Origin: Syntrophales bacterium
GTDB taxonomy: Bacteria > Desulfobacterota > Syntrophia > Syntrophales > PHBD01
Length of the DNA stretch: 45,116 bases
Assembly (NCBI GenBank): GCA_035363115.1
Contig: DAOSEM010000013.1
Coordinates: forward strand, 1-45,116
Direction of reading: 5' to 3'
The position numbers were made by a program, and so were the translations under genes. Under the pieces are notes generated by a model. That model did not search any database and was not told where the DNA came from. It saw only the letters and a list, made by a program, of their open reading frames with translations. This document shows positions 1-7,840 of the stretch, one piece after another. How positions within the stretch are numbered: the stretch's first letter is position 1; every line of letters begins with the position of its first letter.

Positions 1-358
1 CGCGAAATAGGGCCGTACATCGCCCCGGACCGCCTCGCGGGCGGTCCGGGGCGGAAAAGGAGAGGCGGGAGAAGATCATGAAACTCCGGATATCCGGGGA
101 CGAGCAGGCGGGCGGTTTTTCTCCCTCCTTTGCTGCCCGTCTGCTCCCGGATCCCCTCCACGCTGCCGATTGCCCGGACCAAACGGCGGGACTTCATCGA
201 GAACAGGGCATTGTGACGCCTGGCAAGGGGATCGAATATCTTCCAATGATTTGATTCCGGTTGGAACCGTGCTCACGGCAGCATATGGAGCGTTGCCCGC
301 GGACGATCCGCTGCATATTGTTACCCGATTCAACGGATTGAGGAATTGAGGGAACAAC
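1..358. other. Upstream region of the sigma-54 activator gene
   Basis: No convincing gene is seen. One frame is open from the window edge to a TGA at 79-81, and another reaches TAG at 8-10, so the 3' end of an upstream gene may lie at the edge. A perfect 14-bp inverted repeat sits at 21-34/40-53. Further down, TTCCAA (241-246) and TTGGAA (261-266) form a spaced inverted repeat that could be a regulator site. I see no convincing sigma-70 promoter. The activator's ribosome site is the GAGGGA just before position 359. Confidence 0.4.
21..53. repeat. Perfect GC-rich hairpin, 14-bp stem and 5-nt loop
   Basis: Positions 21-34 and 40-53 are exact reverse complements separated by TCGCG. The hairpin would be very stable, but no T-run follows on either strand, so a classical intrinsic terminator is not supported. 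It may end the transcript of a gene lying left of the window. Confidence 0.5.
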
Positions 359-2356
359 ATGGACGTCGACAGAGCGAGGCTGAAGGCCGCCTGGAATGAA
401 TTCGTCTCCACCGGTACCGTGAGCGGCGGGGCCGTCCGGGACGAGATCCTCCTGTCCTGGCAGCGATGCAGGGCCGACGGGCTCGATCCGCGGTCTGAGA
501 CCGTACCGGGCCGTCTCACGGAAACGGAAAAAGAGAAGGTCCTGAAGGCGAACAGGGTCCTGATCGATGCCGCTCGCCCCTTCCTGGAGGGCCTTTCCAG
601 GCTCATCACCGGGCTTCAGATGGTCCTCTTCCTCACCGACCGCGACGGGTTCATCCTGGACGCCATCGGGGAGGGGGAGATCTGGGAATACTGCCGGAAG
701 AACAATGCCGTCGTCGGCAACTGCTTCAGCGAGGCGAACTTCGGGACAACCGCGCCCAGCCTGGCCTTGAAACTGGGTACGCCGTATCAGATCGCCGCCG
801 AGGAGCACTACCTTCAGGTGATCCACCTGGCAAGCTGCGCGGCCGCTCCCATCCACGACAAGTTCAACAACATCATCGGAACCCTCGACATCACCTCGAC
901 CTACGAGTCCGCCCAAAGGCATCCACACACGTTTGGGATGATCGTCGCCGCGGCCAGGGCCATCGAAAACCAGCTGCGCGTGACGGAGGAGCTGCGGGCC
1001 GCGCAGATCGCCTCGCAATACCTGAGATCCGCCATGGAGACCATGGCGGACGGCCTCGTCATTCTCGACGAAAAAGGGGATGTCACGCATATCAACCGGG
1101 CGGCGGAACGGATCCTGTCCGTCCGGTCCGGTGCGGCATGCGGAAAGAGCATCCGCTCGATCCTGGAGGAGGGGGAGATCCTGGACGCCGTCGAAACGGA
1201 CAGGCCGCTCGACGATCACGAGATCATCCTGGGAAAGCCGGGCCGACGGGAACGGTGTCTCCTGACCCTCCATCCGATCGTCGATCCGGGTTCCGGGAAG
1301 ATTGGAAGCCTGATCGTGCTCAGGGAATTCAAGAAGGTTCAGAGCCTGGTGAAACAGGTTGCCGGGTTCGACGCCCGTTACCGCTTTTCCGATATCCGGG
1401 GGACGGGCAGGGGCATCCGGAAAACCATTGCCCTGGCGAAGCGAGTCGCCGAAAGCGGCTCCAATGTCGTGATCTGCGGAGAGTCCGGAACCGGGAAGGA
1501 AATGCTGGCGCAGAGCATCCACAACCATGGGCCACGATCCGGGGGGCCGTTCCTCGGCCTGAACTGCTCCGCGATCCCCAACGAACTCATTGAAAGCGAG
1601 CTGTTCGGGTATGAGGCCGGCACGTTTACGGGTGCGCTGGCTTCAGGCAAGCCGGGCCGATTCGAGCTCGCCAACGGGGGGACCCTGTTTCTCGACGAGG
1701 TCAACGGCATGTCCCTGGACATGCAGGCGAAGCTGTTGAGAGTCCTGGAAGAAAGGAAGTTCCTGCGGCTGGGAGGGAAGCATTGCATTCCCCTCGAGGC
1801 CACGATCGTCGCCGCATCGAACCGGCCCCTCGAAGAGGAGGTCGAGAAGGGCAATTTCAGAAGCGATCTGTACTACCGGCTGAATGTAGTCGAGATCGAT
1901 ATTCCCCCCTTGCGGGAGCGCAGGGAGGACATCGAGATCCTGATCGGAAACTTCATGGAGGAAATCGGCAACCGGCTGAAGAAGGACGTGACGGAGATCA
2001 CTCCGGACGCAATGGAATACCTGATGAACCAGCCCTGGCCGGGAAACGTGAGGCAGCTGAAAAACTGGATTGAGCGGGCGATCACCCTCGCGGAGGATAC
2101 CGTTCTCTCCCTCGAGGATTTCTCCCGTGAACAGGATGGCGGAAGAGCCGTCCGGATGGAAAAATCGGAACCGGCCCGGCCGCGGCAAACATACTCCATC
2201 CGGCTTTCGGAAGTTGAAAGCACCATGATTCGAACCGCCCTGGAAGAAAGCGGGGGAAACGTTTCGGGAGCGGCCAGAAAACTCGGGATATCCCGGGACA
2301 CGCTGTATCGAAAGATGAAGAAGTACGAAATGACCGTTCAGAAGTCCGTCGAATGA
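359..2356 (+). CDS. Sigma-54-dependent transcriptional activator, AcoR type (GAF-PAS-AAA+-Fis HTH)
   Basis: An enhancer-binding protein that opens RNA polymerase-sigma54 promoters using ATP. The N-terminus carries the AcoR-type LLSWQRC segment, followed by a GAF-like sensor (about 60-210) with the family's EHYL...CAAAPI pattern. A PAS-like domain lies at about 215-325. The AAA+ core has Walker A GESGTGKE at 374-381, a Walker B ending FLDEV, and the sigma-54 contact loop read as GTFTGA at 421-426 instead of the usual GAFTGA. A Fis-type helix-turn-helix ends the protein (GAARKLGISRDTLYRKMKK). The 665-residue length is normal for the family. The next gene downstream has a -24/-12 promoter, so the alcohol/aldehyde dehydrogenase module is the likely target. 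The effector is unknown; AcoR relatives sense acetoin or other small carbonyl and alcohol compounds. Confidence 0.93.
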   Translation: MDVDRARLKAAWNEFVSTGTVSGGAVRDEILLSWQRCRADGLDPRSETVPGRLTETEKEKVLKANRVLIDAARPFLEGLSRLITGLQMVLFLTDRDGFILDAIGEGEIWEYCRKNNAVVGNCFSEANFGTTAPSLALKLGTPYQIAAEEHYLQVIHLASCAAAPIHDKFNNIIGTLDITSTYESAQRHPHTFGMIVAAARAIENQLRVTEELRAAQIASQYLRSAMETMADGLVILDEKGDVTHINRAAERILSVRSGAACGKSIRSILEEGEILDAVETDRPLDDHEIILGKPGRRERCLLTLHPIVDPGSGKIGSLIVLREFKKVQSLVKQVAGFDARYRFSDIRGTGRGIRKTIALAKRVAESGSNVVICGESGTGKEMLAQSIHNHGPRSGGPFLGLNCSAIPNELIESELFGYEAGTFTGALASGKPGRFELANGGTLFLDEVNGMSLDMQAKLLRVLEERKFLRLGGKHCIPLEATIVAASNRPLEEEVEKGNFRSDLYYRLNVVEIDIPPLRERREDIEILIGNFMEEIGNRLKKDVTEITPDAMEYLMNQPWPGNVRQLKNWIERAITLAEDTVLSLEDFSREQDGGRAVRMEKSEPARPRQTYSIRLSEVESTMIRTALEESGGNVSGAARKLGISRDTLYRKMKKYEMTVQKSVE

Positions 2357-2376
2357 CCGGACACCTGTCTTACGGT

Positions 2377-2409
2377 AAGGCACCTGTATTGTCCTGATGC
2401 AGGTGCCTT
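2377..2409 (+). terminator. Hairpin after the activator gene, possible terminator
   Basis: AAGGCACCTG (2377-2386) pairs exactly with CAGGTGCCTT (2400-2409) around a 13-nt loop, about 20 bases after the activator stop. The following sequence is only pyrimidine-rich, with no proper T-run, so termination may be weak or Rho-assisted. Confidence 0.4.
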
Positions 2410-2574
2410 GCCGCCTCTGCCTTCCCTTTATCGGTTCCCCCTCCCTCGATTCCTCTCCGGGAAATGCAGTTCCCTCCTTCCGCGATTAGTAACTCTCCAA
2501 TATCACTATCGTTCACGATGACCGGTCCCGGGTGGCATGCCGACTGGAAGCATGGCCCCGGTGTTTCCACGCGC

Positions 2575-2592
2575 TCGGCACGGTCGGTGCAA
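2575..2592 (+). promoter_or_regulatory. Sigma-54 (-24/-12) promoter for the alcohol dehydrogenase module
   Basis: The sequence TCGGCACGGTCGGTGCAA matches the consensus TGGCACG-N4-TTGC at almost all conserved positions. GG is at 2577-2578 and GC at 2589-2590, exactly the spacing sigma-54 needs. It lies about 220 bp after an AcoR-type activator gene and about 70 bp before the ATG at 2663. Because it lies inside the upstream extension of the longest reading frame, it also supports the start at 2663 rather than 2537. Confidence 0.72.
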
Positions 2593-2662
2593 TGAGGGTT
2601 GCATTCCGATCGGGCGGCCGCCGCGGAGCGTTGAGAAAAACAGACAGGAGGGGAGAATCCGC

Positions 2663-3880
2663 ATGAGCCAGATCTTCAGAAACGTCCCATTGCATAACAT
2701 GGATTTCCAGTGGTGGAATCCGACCCGGATCATCTTCGGCAACGGCAAGGTCCGCGACCTGGCCGACGACCTTGGCCTGGACTGGCAGTTCGAGGGCAAG
2801 AGCCGTGCCTGTGTCGTCACGGATCAGGGCGTCAAGGGAGCGGGGCTCCTGGACTACCTGCTGGAATCCCTGAAGGGAAGCGCGATCGAAGTGGCCGCCG
2901 TCTTCGACCGGGTGCTGGAGGAGGCGGACCGGGAGCAGGTGTACGAGATTGCCGGGGTCGCGGCGGACGCCGGGGCCGATTTCTGGATCGCCCTCGGCGG
3001 CGGATCGGTGATGGATGCCTGCAAGGCCGCCGCCGTTCTCGAGTCGAACGGCGGCGAGCTGGAGGATTATGTCGGCCTCTACCTGGTCCCGGCGGAGACG
3101 AAGCCCATCATCTGCATCCCCACCACCGCCGGTACCGGGTCGGAGGTGACCTGGGGAGCCGTCGTGATGGATCGGGCGCAGAAGAAGAAGCTGATCATCG
3201 GCGACTACAAGTTCATCCCCAAGCTCGCGGTACTGGACCCGGAGCTGACGAAGAGCCTGCCCCGGAATCTTGTGGCGGCCACGGCCCTGGACGCCCTGAC
3301 CCATTCCATCGGGGCTCTGGCGTCCGGGGACCGGCAGGACCTGTCCAATGCCATTGCCTTCCGAGCCGTCGAGATGATCGCGGACAACGTCGAGGAGGCC
3401 TGGAACACGAACGGGGAGAACCTCGATGTCCGATCCAAGATGCTCATCGCCTCCTGCATGTCGGGCATCGCCTTCCAGACCGCCCTCCCCGGGGCGGACC
3501 ACGGGATCGGCCACACGGCGGGCGCCCTGCATCATCTCCACCACGGGCTGGCCGTGGCGATCGCCAACCTCTACGTCATGGAATTCAACATGAAGGAGGT
3601 GCCGCATGTCTATGCCACGGTGGCAAGGGCACTGGGCGTGAAGGACGACGGCTTGCCGGATGAAGTCCTGGGGATGAAGGCCATCGAGCGGCTCCGGGAG
3701 CTCTACGCCCGGGTGGGAGTGAAGTTCAATTACAAAGACTACGGGTTCCCGACGGACGAGGCGACCGCCGAGGCCCTGATCGAGCAGAGCATGGACGATG
3801 CCTGCATGGCCTTCAATCCCGTCGGCATCAGCAGGACACCGGCCTTCGAGACCCTCGTGCGAAGGTGCATCGGGATCTGA
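2663..3880 (+). CDS. Iron-containing (group III) alcohol dehydrogenase
   Basis: An NAD(P)-dependent metal alcohol dehydrogenase interconverting an alcohol and its aldehyde or ketone in the cytoplasm. The start at 2663 follows a strong AGGAGGGG ribosome site; an in-frame start at 2537 lies upstream of the predicted promoter and is rejected. The 405-residue product shows the nucleotide-binding GGGSVMDA, the TTAGTGSEVT segment, and metal ligands in ALDALTHS and in the histidine-rich GADHGIGHTAGALHHLHHG stretch. The next genes are an SCP2-like protein and an aldehyde dehydrogenase, so the pair should oxidise an alcohol to an acid (or run in reverse). Control by sigma-54 and the adjacent activator is inferred. 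The substrate is unknown. Confidence 0.93.
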   Translation: MSQIFRNVPLHNMDFQWWNPTRIIFGNGKVRDLADDLGLDWQFEGKSRACVVTDQGVKGAGLLDYLLESLKGSAIEVAAVFDRVLEEADREQVYEIAGVAADAGADFWIALGGGSVMDACKAAAVLESNGGELEDYVGLYLVPAETKPIICIPTTAGTGSEVTWGAVVMDRAQKKKLIIGDYKFIPKLAVLDPELTKSLPRNLVAATALDALTHSIGALASGDRQDLSNAIAFRAVEMIADNVEEAWNTNGENLDVRSKMLIASCMSGIAFQTALPGADHGIGHTAGALHHLHHGLAVAIANLYVMEFNMKEVPHVYATVARALGVKDDGLPDEVLGMKAIERLRELYARVGVKFNYKDYGFPTDEATAEALIEQSMDDACMAFNPVGISRTPAFETLVRRCIGI

Positions 3881-3970
3881 GAAGCCGTTCCGGGGAGAGG
3901 AATCCGTCCGTATCTCCGCGTCGGGTGACGGGGAAGACAGAGAACGAAAAATCCAAAGGAGGACGATCGA

Positions 3971-4435
3971 ATGGTTACGTATTACGGAAAATCCTGGCTT
4001 GAAGCCTGTCGGAAAAACCTGAACGAATCGGCTGAACATTTGAAGAAGGCCGCCAAGCTGAACGGGAAATTCATGTTCCGGGTCTGGGACGGACCGGACG
4101 GGAAGGATCGGATTGCCGTCTGGGACTTTGCGAACGGCAAATGCACGAGCGTCACGTTCGAAGCGAAACCGGCGCCCTGGAAGGAATTGAGGGAAGCTTC
4201 CTATGACGATTCCTTCGTGACCCGGTTTTCCTGTCCGTTCGACATGATGGCCAGGCTCAACCGGGGGGAGATGAGTCCGCTCAAGGCCCTGGCATCCCCG
4301 GAATACAAGGTCGAAGGCAAGAAGACCCAGCTTTTTAAAATGATGCCGGGCCTCAATTCCTGGAACGAGCACAACGCGAAGGTCGCCTGCGACTATGCAT
4401 TCTCGAAGACGGACGATGACGGCACGGCGGTCTGA
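3971..4435 (+). CDS. SCP2 sterol-carrier-like small protein
   Basis: A 154-residue soluble protein with no signal peptide or membrane segment, preceded by a strong AAAGGAGG site. The pattern (N-terminal helix, then strands containing KFMFRVWDG...RIAVWDFANGKC, then a C-terminal ...NEHNAKVACDYAF) resembles SCP2-like lipid-carrier domains that bind hydrophobic acyl or sterol ligands; this rests on pattern recognition only. It sits between an alcohol and an aldehyde dehydrogenase, 17 bases before the latter, so it may present a hydrophobic substrate to them. A second SCP2-like protein that also begins M-x-TYY lies at 39668 in another dehydrogenase-containing operon. Assignment to SCP2 is moderate. 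Confidence 0.6.
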   Translation: MVTYYGKSWLEACRKNLNESAEHLKKAAKLNGKFMFRVWDGPDGKDRIAVWDFANGKCTSVTFEAKPAPWKELREASYDDSFVTRFSCPFDMMARLNRGEMSPLKALASPEYKVEGKKTQLFKMMPGLNSWNEHNAKVACDYAFSKTDDDGTAV

Positions 4436-4452
4436 AAGGAGGATTTGTTTCC

Positions 4453-5928
4453 ATGAATAACCCGGCTGATACCAGCTACAGGCTGTTCATCGGCGGCGAG
4501 TGGGTCGATGGAGTTGAAGGCAGGACGCTGGAGTCCCGCTGCCCCGCAAACGGGGAACTGCTGTCGACTTTTGCCGATGCCGCCGCAGCGGACGTGGACC
4601 GCGCCGTCCAGGCCGCCCGGAAGGCTTATGAAAACTGGAAGGACGTCAATCCGGCCGATCGGGCCGCCATGCTGATGGAGATCGCCAGGCTTATCGACGA
4701 GCACGGCGACCACCTGGCGGAGATCGAGTCCCTCGACACGGGGAAGGCCATCCGCGAGCCCTCCTGGATCGACATCCCCTTCGGTGCGGACCAGTTCCGC
4801 TACATGGCCGGCGCCGTCCGGACCGAAGAGGGCCGGGCGGTCATGATCGACCAGACGACCCTGAGCCTCATACTCCGGGAGCCCATCGGCGTCGTGGGGC
4901 TCATCGTGCCCTGGAATTTCCCGTTTGCCCTGGCGACCTGGAAACTGGCGCCGGCGCTGGCGGCGGGGAACACCGTGGTGATCAAGCCGTCGTCGGAGAC
5001 GTCCCTGAGTCTCCTGGAGCTGGCGAAGCTCATGGAGCAGGTCCTGCCGCAGGGGGTCGTCAACGTGGTCACCGGACGGGGATCGACGACGGGAAATTCC
5101 GTCCTGGCCCATGAGGGCATCCGCAAGATCTCCTTCACCGGCTCCACCGAGGTCGGTCTGACCGTCGCCGGGGCCGCGGCGGACAGGCTCATTCCGGCGA
5201 CGCTCGAACTGGGCGGCAAGTCCGCCAACATCTTCTTCCCGGACTGCAACTGGAAGAAGGCCGTCGAAGGGGCGGTCCTGGGGATCCTTTTCAACGTCGG
5301 GCAGGTCTGCTGTGCGGGATCGCGTGTCTTTGTGCATGAAGACATCTACGACCGCTTCCTGGCGGATTGCGTGGAGGCGTTCGAAAACGTCATTCTCGGC
5401 ATGCCCTGGGACATCGGAACGCAGATGGGGTGTCTCGCCAACGAGGCTCAGCTGAAGAAGGTCCTGGAGTATGTGGAGGTCGGCAGGAAGGAGGGCGCAA
5501 GGGTGGCCTGCGGCGGTTACCGCGTTGCGGACGAGGATTTCGCGAAGGGGTTTTTCGTGAAGCCGACGATCCTGGCCGACGTGGACAACGGAATGCGCGT
5601 TGCCCGGGAGGAGATCTTCGGGCCGGTGGTCTGTTTCATCAAATTCAAAACGGAAGAAGACGTGATCCGGATGGCCAACGAGAGCATTTACGGACTGGCG
5701 GGCGGCGTCTGGACCCAGGACATCAACCGGGCCATCCGCGTGTCCAGGGCCGTTGAGACGGGGCGCATGTGGGTGAACTGCTACAACCTGCTGCCCGCAC
5801 ACGCTCCCTTCGGGGGCTACAAGCAGTCGGGCATCGGGCGGGAGAACCACATCATGGTTCTCGACGCATACTCACAGCAGAAGAACATCATGATCAGTCT
5901 GAGCGAGGAGCTGATGGGGGCCTATTGA
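4453..5928 (+). CDS. NAD(P)-dependent aldehyde dehydrogenase
   Basis: A 491-residue classical aldehyde dehydrogenase that oxidises an aldehyde to the carboxylic acid. The catalytic cysteine is C286 in NVGQVCCAGSR and the general base is E252 in LELGGKSAN. The cofactor-binding PWNFP and GSTEVG motifs and the C-terminal PFGGYKQSGIGREN are present. It closes the module begun by the alcohol dehydrogenase at 2663. The ribosome site is AAAGGAGG, with somewhat long spacing to the ATG. It resembles betaine-aldehyde/hydroxymuconic-semialdehyde type enzymes, but the substrate cannot be fixed. Confidence 0.95.
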   Translation: MNNPADTSYRLFIGGEWVDGVEGRTLESRCPANGELLSTFADAAAADVDRAVQAARKAYENWKDVNPADRAAMLMEIARLIDEHGDHLAEIESLDTGKAIREPSWIDIPFGADQFRYMAGAVRTEEGRAVMIDQTTLSLILREPIGVVGLIVPWNFPFALATWKLAPALAAGNTVVIKPSSETSLSLLELAKLMEQVLPQGVVNVVTGRGSTTGNSVLAHEGIRKISFTGSTEVGLTVAGAAADRLIPATLELGGKSANIFFPDCNWKKAVEGAVLGILFNVGQVCCAGSRVFVHEDIYDRFLADCVEAFENVILGMPWDIGTQMGCLANEAQLKKVLEYVEVGRKEGARVACGGYRVADEDFAKGFFVKPTILADVDNGMRVAREEIFGPVVCFIKFKTEEDVIRMANESIYGLAGGVWTQDINRAIRVSRAVETGRMWVNCYNLLPAHAPFGGYKQSGIGRENHIMVLDAYSQQKNIMISLSEELMGAY

Positions 5929-6209
5929 CGTTCGGGCGCCGCTTCCCGATGCCGCCGGTTCGGGCCGGGGCGGCATTCGGTATGGCTGGCTTCGATGCGA
6001 AAATATTTACTTGAATCGATCGGAGGAACTGAGGATAGTTGATTATCCAGGAAAGCTGAAACAGGTATAACGAGTTCGGGAAGTATCCGTGCACCCATGC
6101 AGGTCGGGGACCGGCGATTAACAGCGTCGCCAGGAGCGGCATGTGGTGCGTGGATGTGATCGTGAATGACCGAAAGATAATACCTCTACATCAATAAGGA
6201 GGAAGATAA
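5929..6209. other. Intergenic region before the AT-rich synthetase
   Basis: There is no gene. ATGCCGCC (5949-5956) pairs with GGCGGCAT (5969-5976), a hairpin without a T-run 20 bases after the aldehyde dehydrogenase. A weak promoter candidate is TTGAAT (6011-6016), 17 bases, GATAGT (6034-6039). The right half becomes visibly AT-richer, matching the following gene. A clean AAGGAGGAAG ribosome site precedes 6210. Confidence 0.4.
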
Positions 6210-7733
6210 ATGAATTTATCAACTTATTACAGAATGAGGGCCCGGGAATTCGGCAACAACCTGGTGGCCATCGATGGCGACAGGAAAACAACCTATAATC
6301 AATTGGAGGAGATATCCAATAAGGTTGCCAATTGGTTGAAGGGAACGGGGATCAAGCCGGGGGAAAGAGGTATTATTTATCTGCCCAACTGTACCGAATA
6401 TTTCTATTTCATGTATGGCGCCCTGAAGGCCGGAATTGTTCCGATTCCATTGAACTATCGATTTCAGAAGGAAGAGCTCCGGTATGTCTTGAAGGATTCG
6501 GGCGCGTTGGCAGTCTTTACATTGAGCCAGCACGCAGCCGTCATGAGCGAATTGCAGAAGGAGGAAGGATATATTCAGCAGATCGTCGTCGCCGATGGAG
6601 ACGACAAGAAATCGGGGACGATCTTATTGAAGGACATCGTTGCTGAATACTCCGGCGAAACCGAGATCTACCCGGCACTGGATGATGATCTGGCCATGAT
6701 CATGTATACCAGCGGCACGACGGGACGTCCAAAAGGCGTCCGGCAGACCCACCGCAACAACATCGTCAGTGCGGAGGGATTTGCGTATACGCAGCGGATC
6801 ACCTCAACCGACAGATTCTTTTGTATTGCGCCTTTGTTTCATGTCGGCGGTACGATCGCTTCGCTGGCGGCCATTCTTACCGGCGGCGCCGTGGTCTTTA
6901 CGCCGGGTGGATGGAGCCCGACGGGATTCCTGGAGACTGTGGAGAAGAACAAGGTGACCTGGGCATTCCTGGTGGGTCTGATGGGCGCCCAGTTGGCCAC
7001 TGTAGAAAATCTGGAAAAGTATGACCTGAGTTCCCTGCACCATGTCGCATTCGGCGGTTCACCGATTCCGGCGGCGATGTATGCGAAGTTTGAAAGCAAA
7101 TACAAAGTCAGAACATTGGAGCTTTACGGACGGACGGAGCATGTCGGTTCATCGATCAACTATGACTCCAATGACACCCGGGTACCCGGTTCGGTCGGGA
7201 AGCTGTTGACCCAGATTATGAAGGGTAAGCTCGTTGATTCGGAAGGGAAGGAAGTACCTCCGGGGCAACCGGGGGAGCTGGTGGTCATCGGCGACAACAT
7301 TACGCCCGGCTACTGGAACAAACCGGAAGACACCAAAAAGCTTTTTGCCTCCGACGGCTGGCAGCATACGGGAGACGTTTTCGTCCAGGACGAGAACGGT
7401 TATCTCTTCTTCAAGGAAAGAGTGGACGACATGATCATCAGTGGGGGTGAGAATATCTATCCCGGCGAGATCATTCCCGTCCTGGCGAGCCATCCCAAGG
7501 TGGCGGAGGCCTTTGTCCTCGGAATTCCGCATGACGACTGGGGGCAGCAGGTGGCCGCCGTGATCGTGAAAAAGGATGCGAGTCTGACGGAGCAGGAGAT
7601 CTTTGATTACTGCAGCAGCCGGAAGGATTTGAGCGGCTACAAGAAACCGAGGGTGATCAAATTTGTGGAGACCATGCCGAAGAACGCCTCCATGAAGATC
7701 GACAAGGGGATTCTGATTCAGCTCTTCCGGTAA
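6210..7733 (+). CDS. Acyl-CoA synthetase / AMP-dependent ligase, AT-richer than its surroundings
   Basis: A class I adenylate-forming enzyme that activates a carboxylic acid with ATP and CoA. The phosphate loop YTSGTTGRPKGV is at 166-177. The A5 motif reads YGRTE (commonly YGxTE) and the hinge region HTGDVFVQDENGYLFFKERVDD is intact. The C-terminal catalytic-lysine motif is unusual: NASMKIDKG, with Met where Gly normally precedes the lysine. The 507-residue length is normal. Codon use is noticeably AT-richer than in neighbours (for example AATTTATCAACTTATTAC after the start), which suggests later acquisition. It stands alone with its own terminator. The substrate is unknown; small aromatic, cyclic or branched acids are all possible. 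Confidence 0.9.
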   Translation: MNLSTYYRMRAREFGNNLVAIDGDRKTTYNQLEEISNKVANWLKGTGIKPGERGIIYLPNCTEYFYFMYGALKAGIVPIPLNYRFQKEELRYVLKDSGALAVFTLSQHAAVMSELQKEEGYIQQIVVADGDDKKSGTILLKDIVAEYSGETEIYPALDDDLAMIMYTSGTTGRPKGVRQTHRNNIVSAEGFAYTQRITSTDRFFCIAPLFHVGGTIASLAAILTGGAVVFTPGGWSPTGFLETVEKNKVTWAFLVGLMGAQLATVENLEKYDLSSLHHVAFGGSPIPAAMYAKFESKYKVRTLELYGRTEHVGSSINYDSNDTRVPGSVGKLLTQIMKGKLVDSEGKEVPPGQPGELVVIGDNITPGYWNKPEDTKKLFASDGWQHTGDVFVQDENGYLFFKERVDDMIISGGENIYPGEIIPVLASHPKVAEAFVLGIPHDDWGQQVAAVIVKKDASLTEQEIFDYCSSRKDLSGYKKPRVIKFVETMPKNASMKIDKGILIQLFR

Positions 7734-7747
7734 TGAGTTTAACCTGA

Positions 7748-7796
7748 GGCCGTGTGATCCGGAAATTGACCGGATCACACGGCCCGTACCGTTTTT
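7748..7796 (+). terminator. Strong intrinsic terminator after the acyl-CoA synthetase
   Basis: A perfect 15-bp stem (7748-7762 with 7770-7784, loop AAATTGA) is followed after a short gap by TTTTT at 7792-7796. It separates this gene from the convergent katG, whose stop lies at 7841. No T-run exists in the minus direction, so it serves mainly the plus-strand gene. Confidence 0.85.
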
Positions 7797-7840
7797 CCCC
7801 GCTGCTCCGTCGAAAACCCTCGAAGCCGTTTGTGCGGCGA

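Noticed and set aside
2530..2545. Alternative sigma-54 site TGGCATGCCGACTGGA
   Set aside because: The -12 GC is absent at the required distance; the site at 2576 fits exactly.
2537..2662. N-terminal extension of the first alcohol dehydrogenase
   Set aside because: The extension contains the sigma-54 promoter and lacks a ribosome site; the ATG at 2663 has both good spacing and family-like N-terminus.
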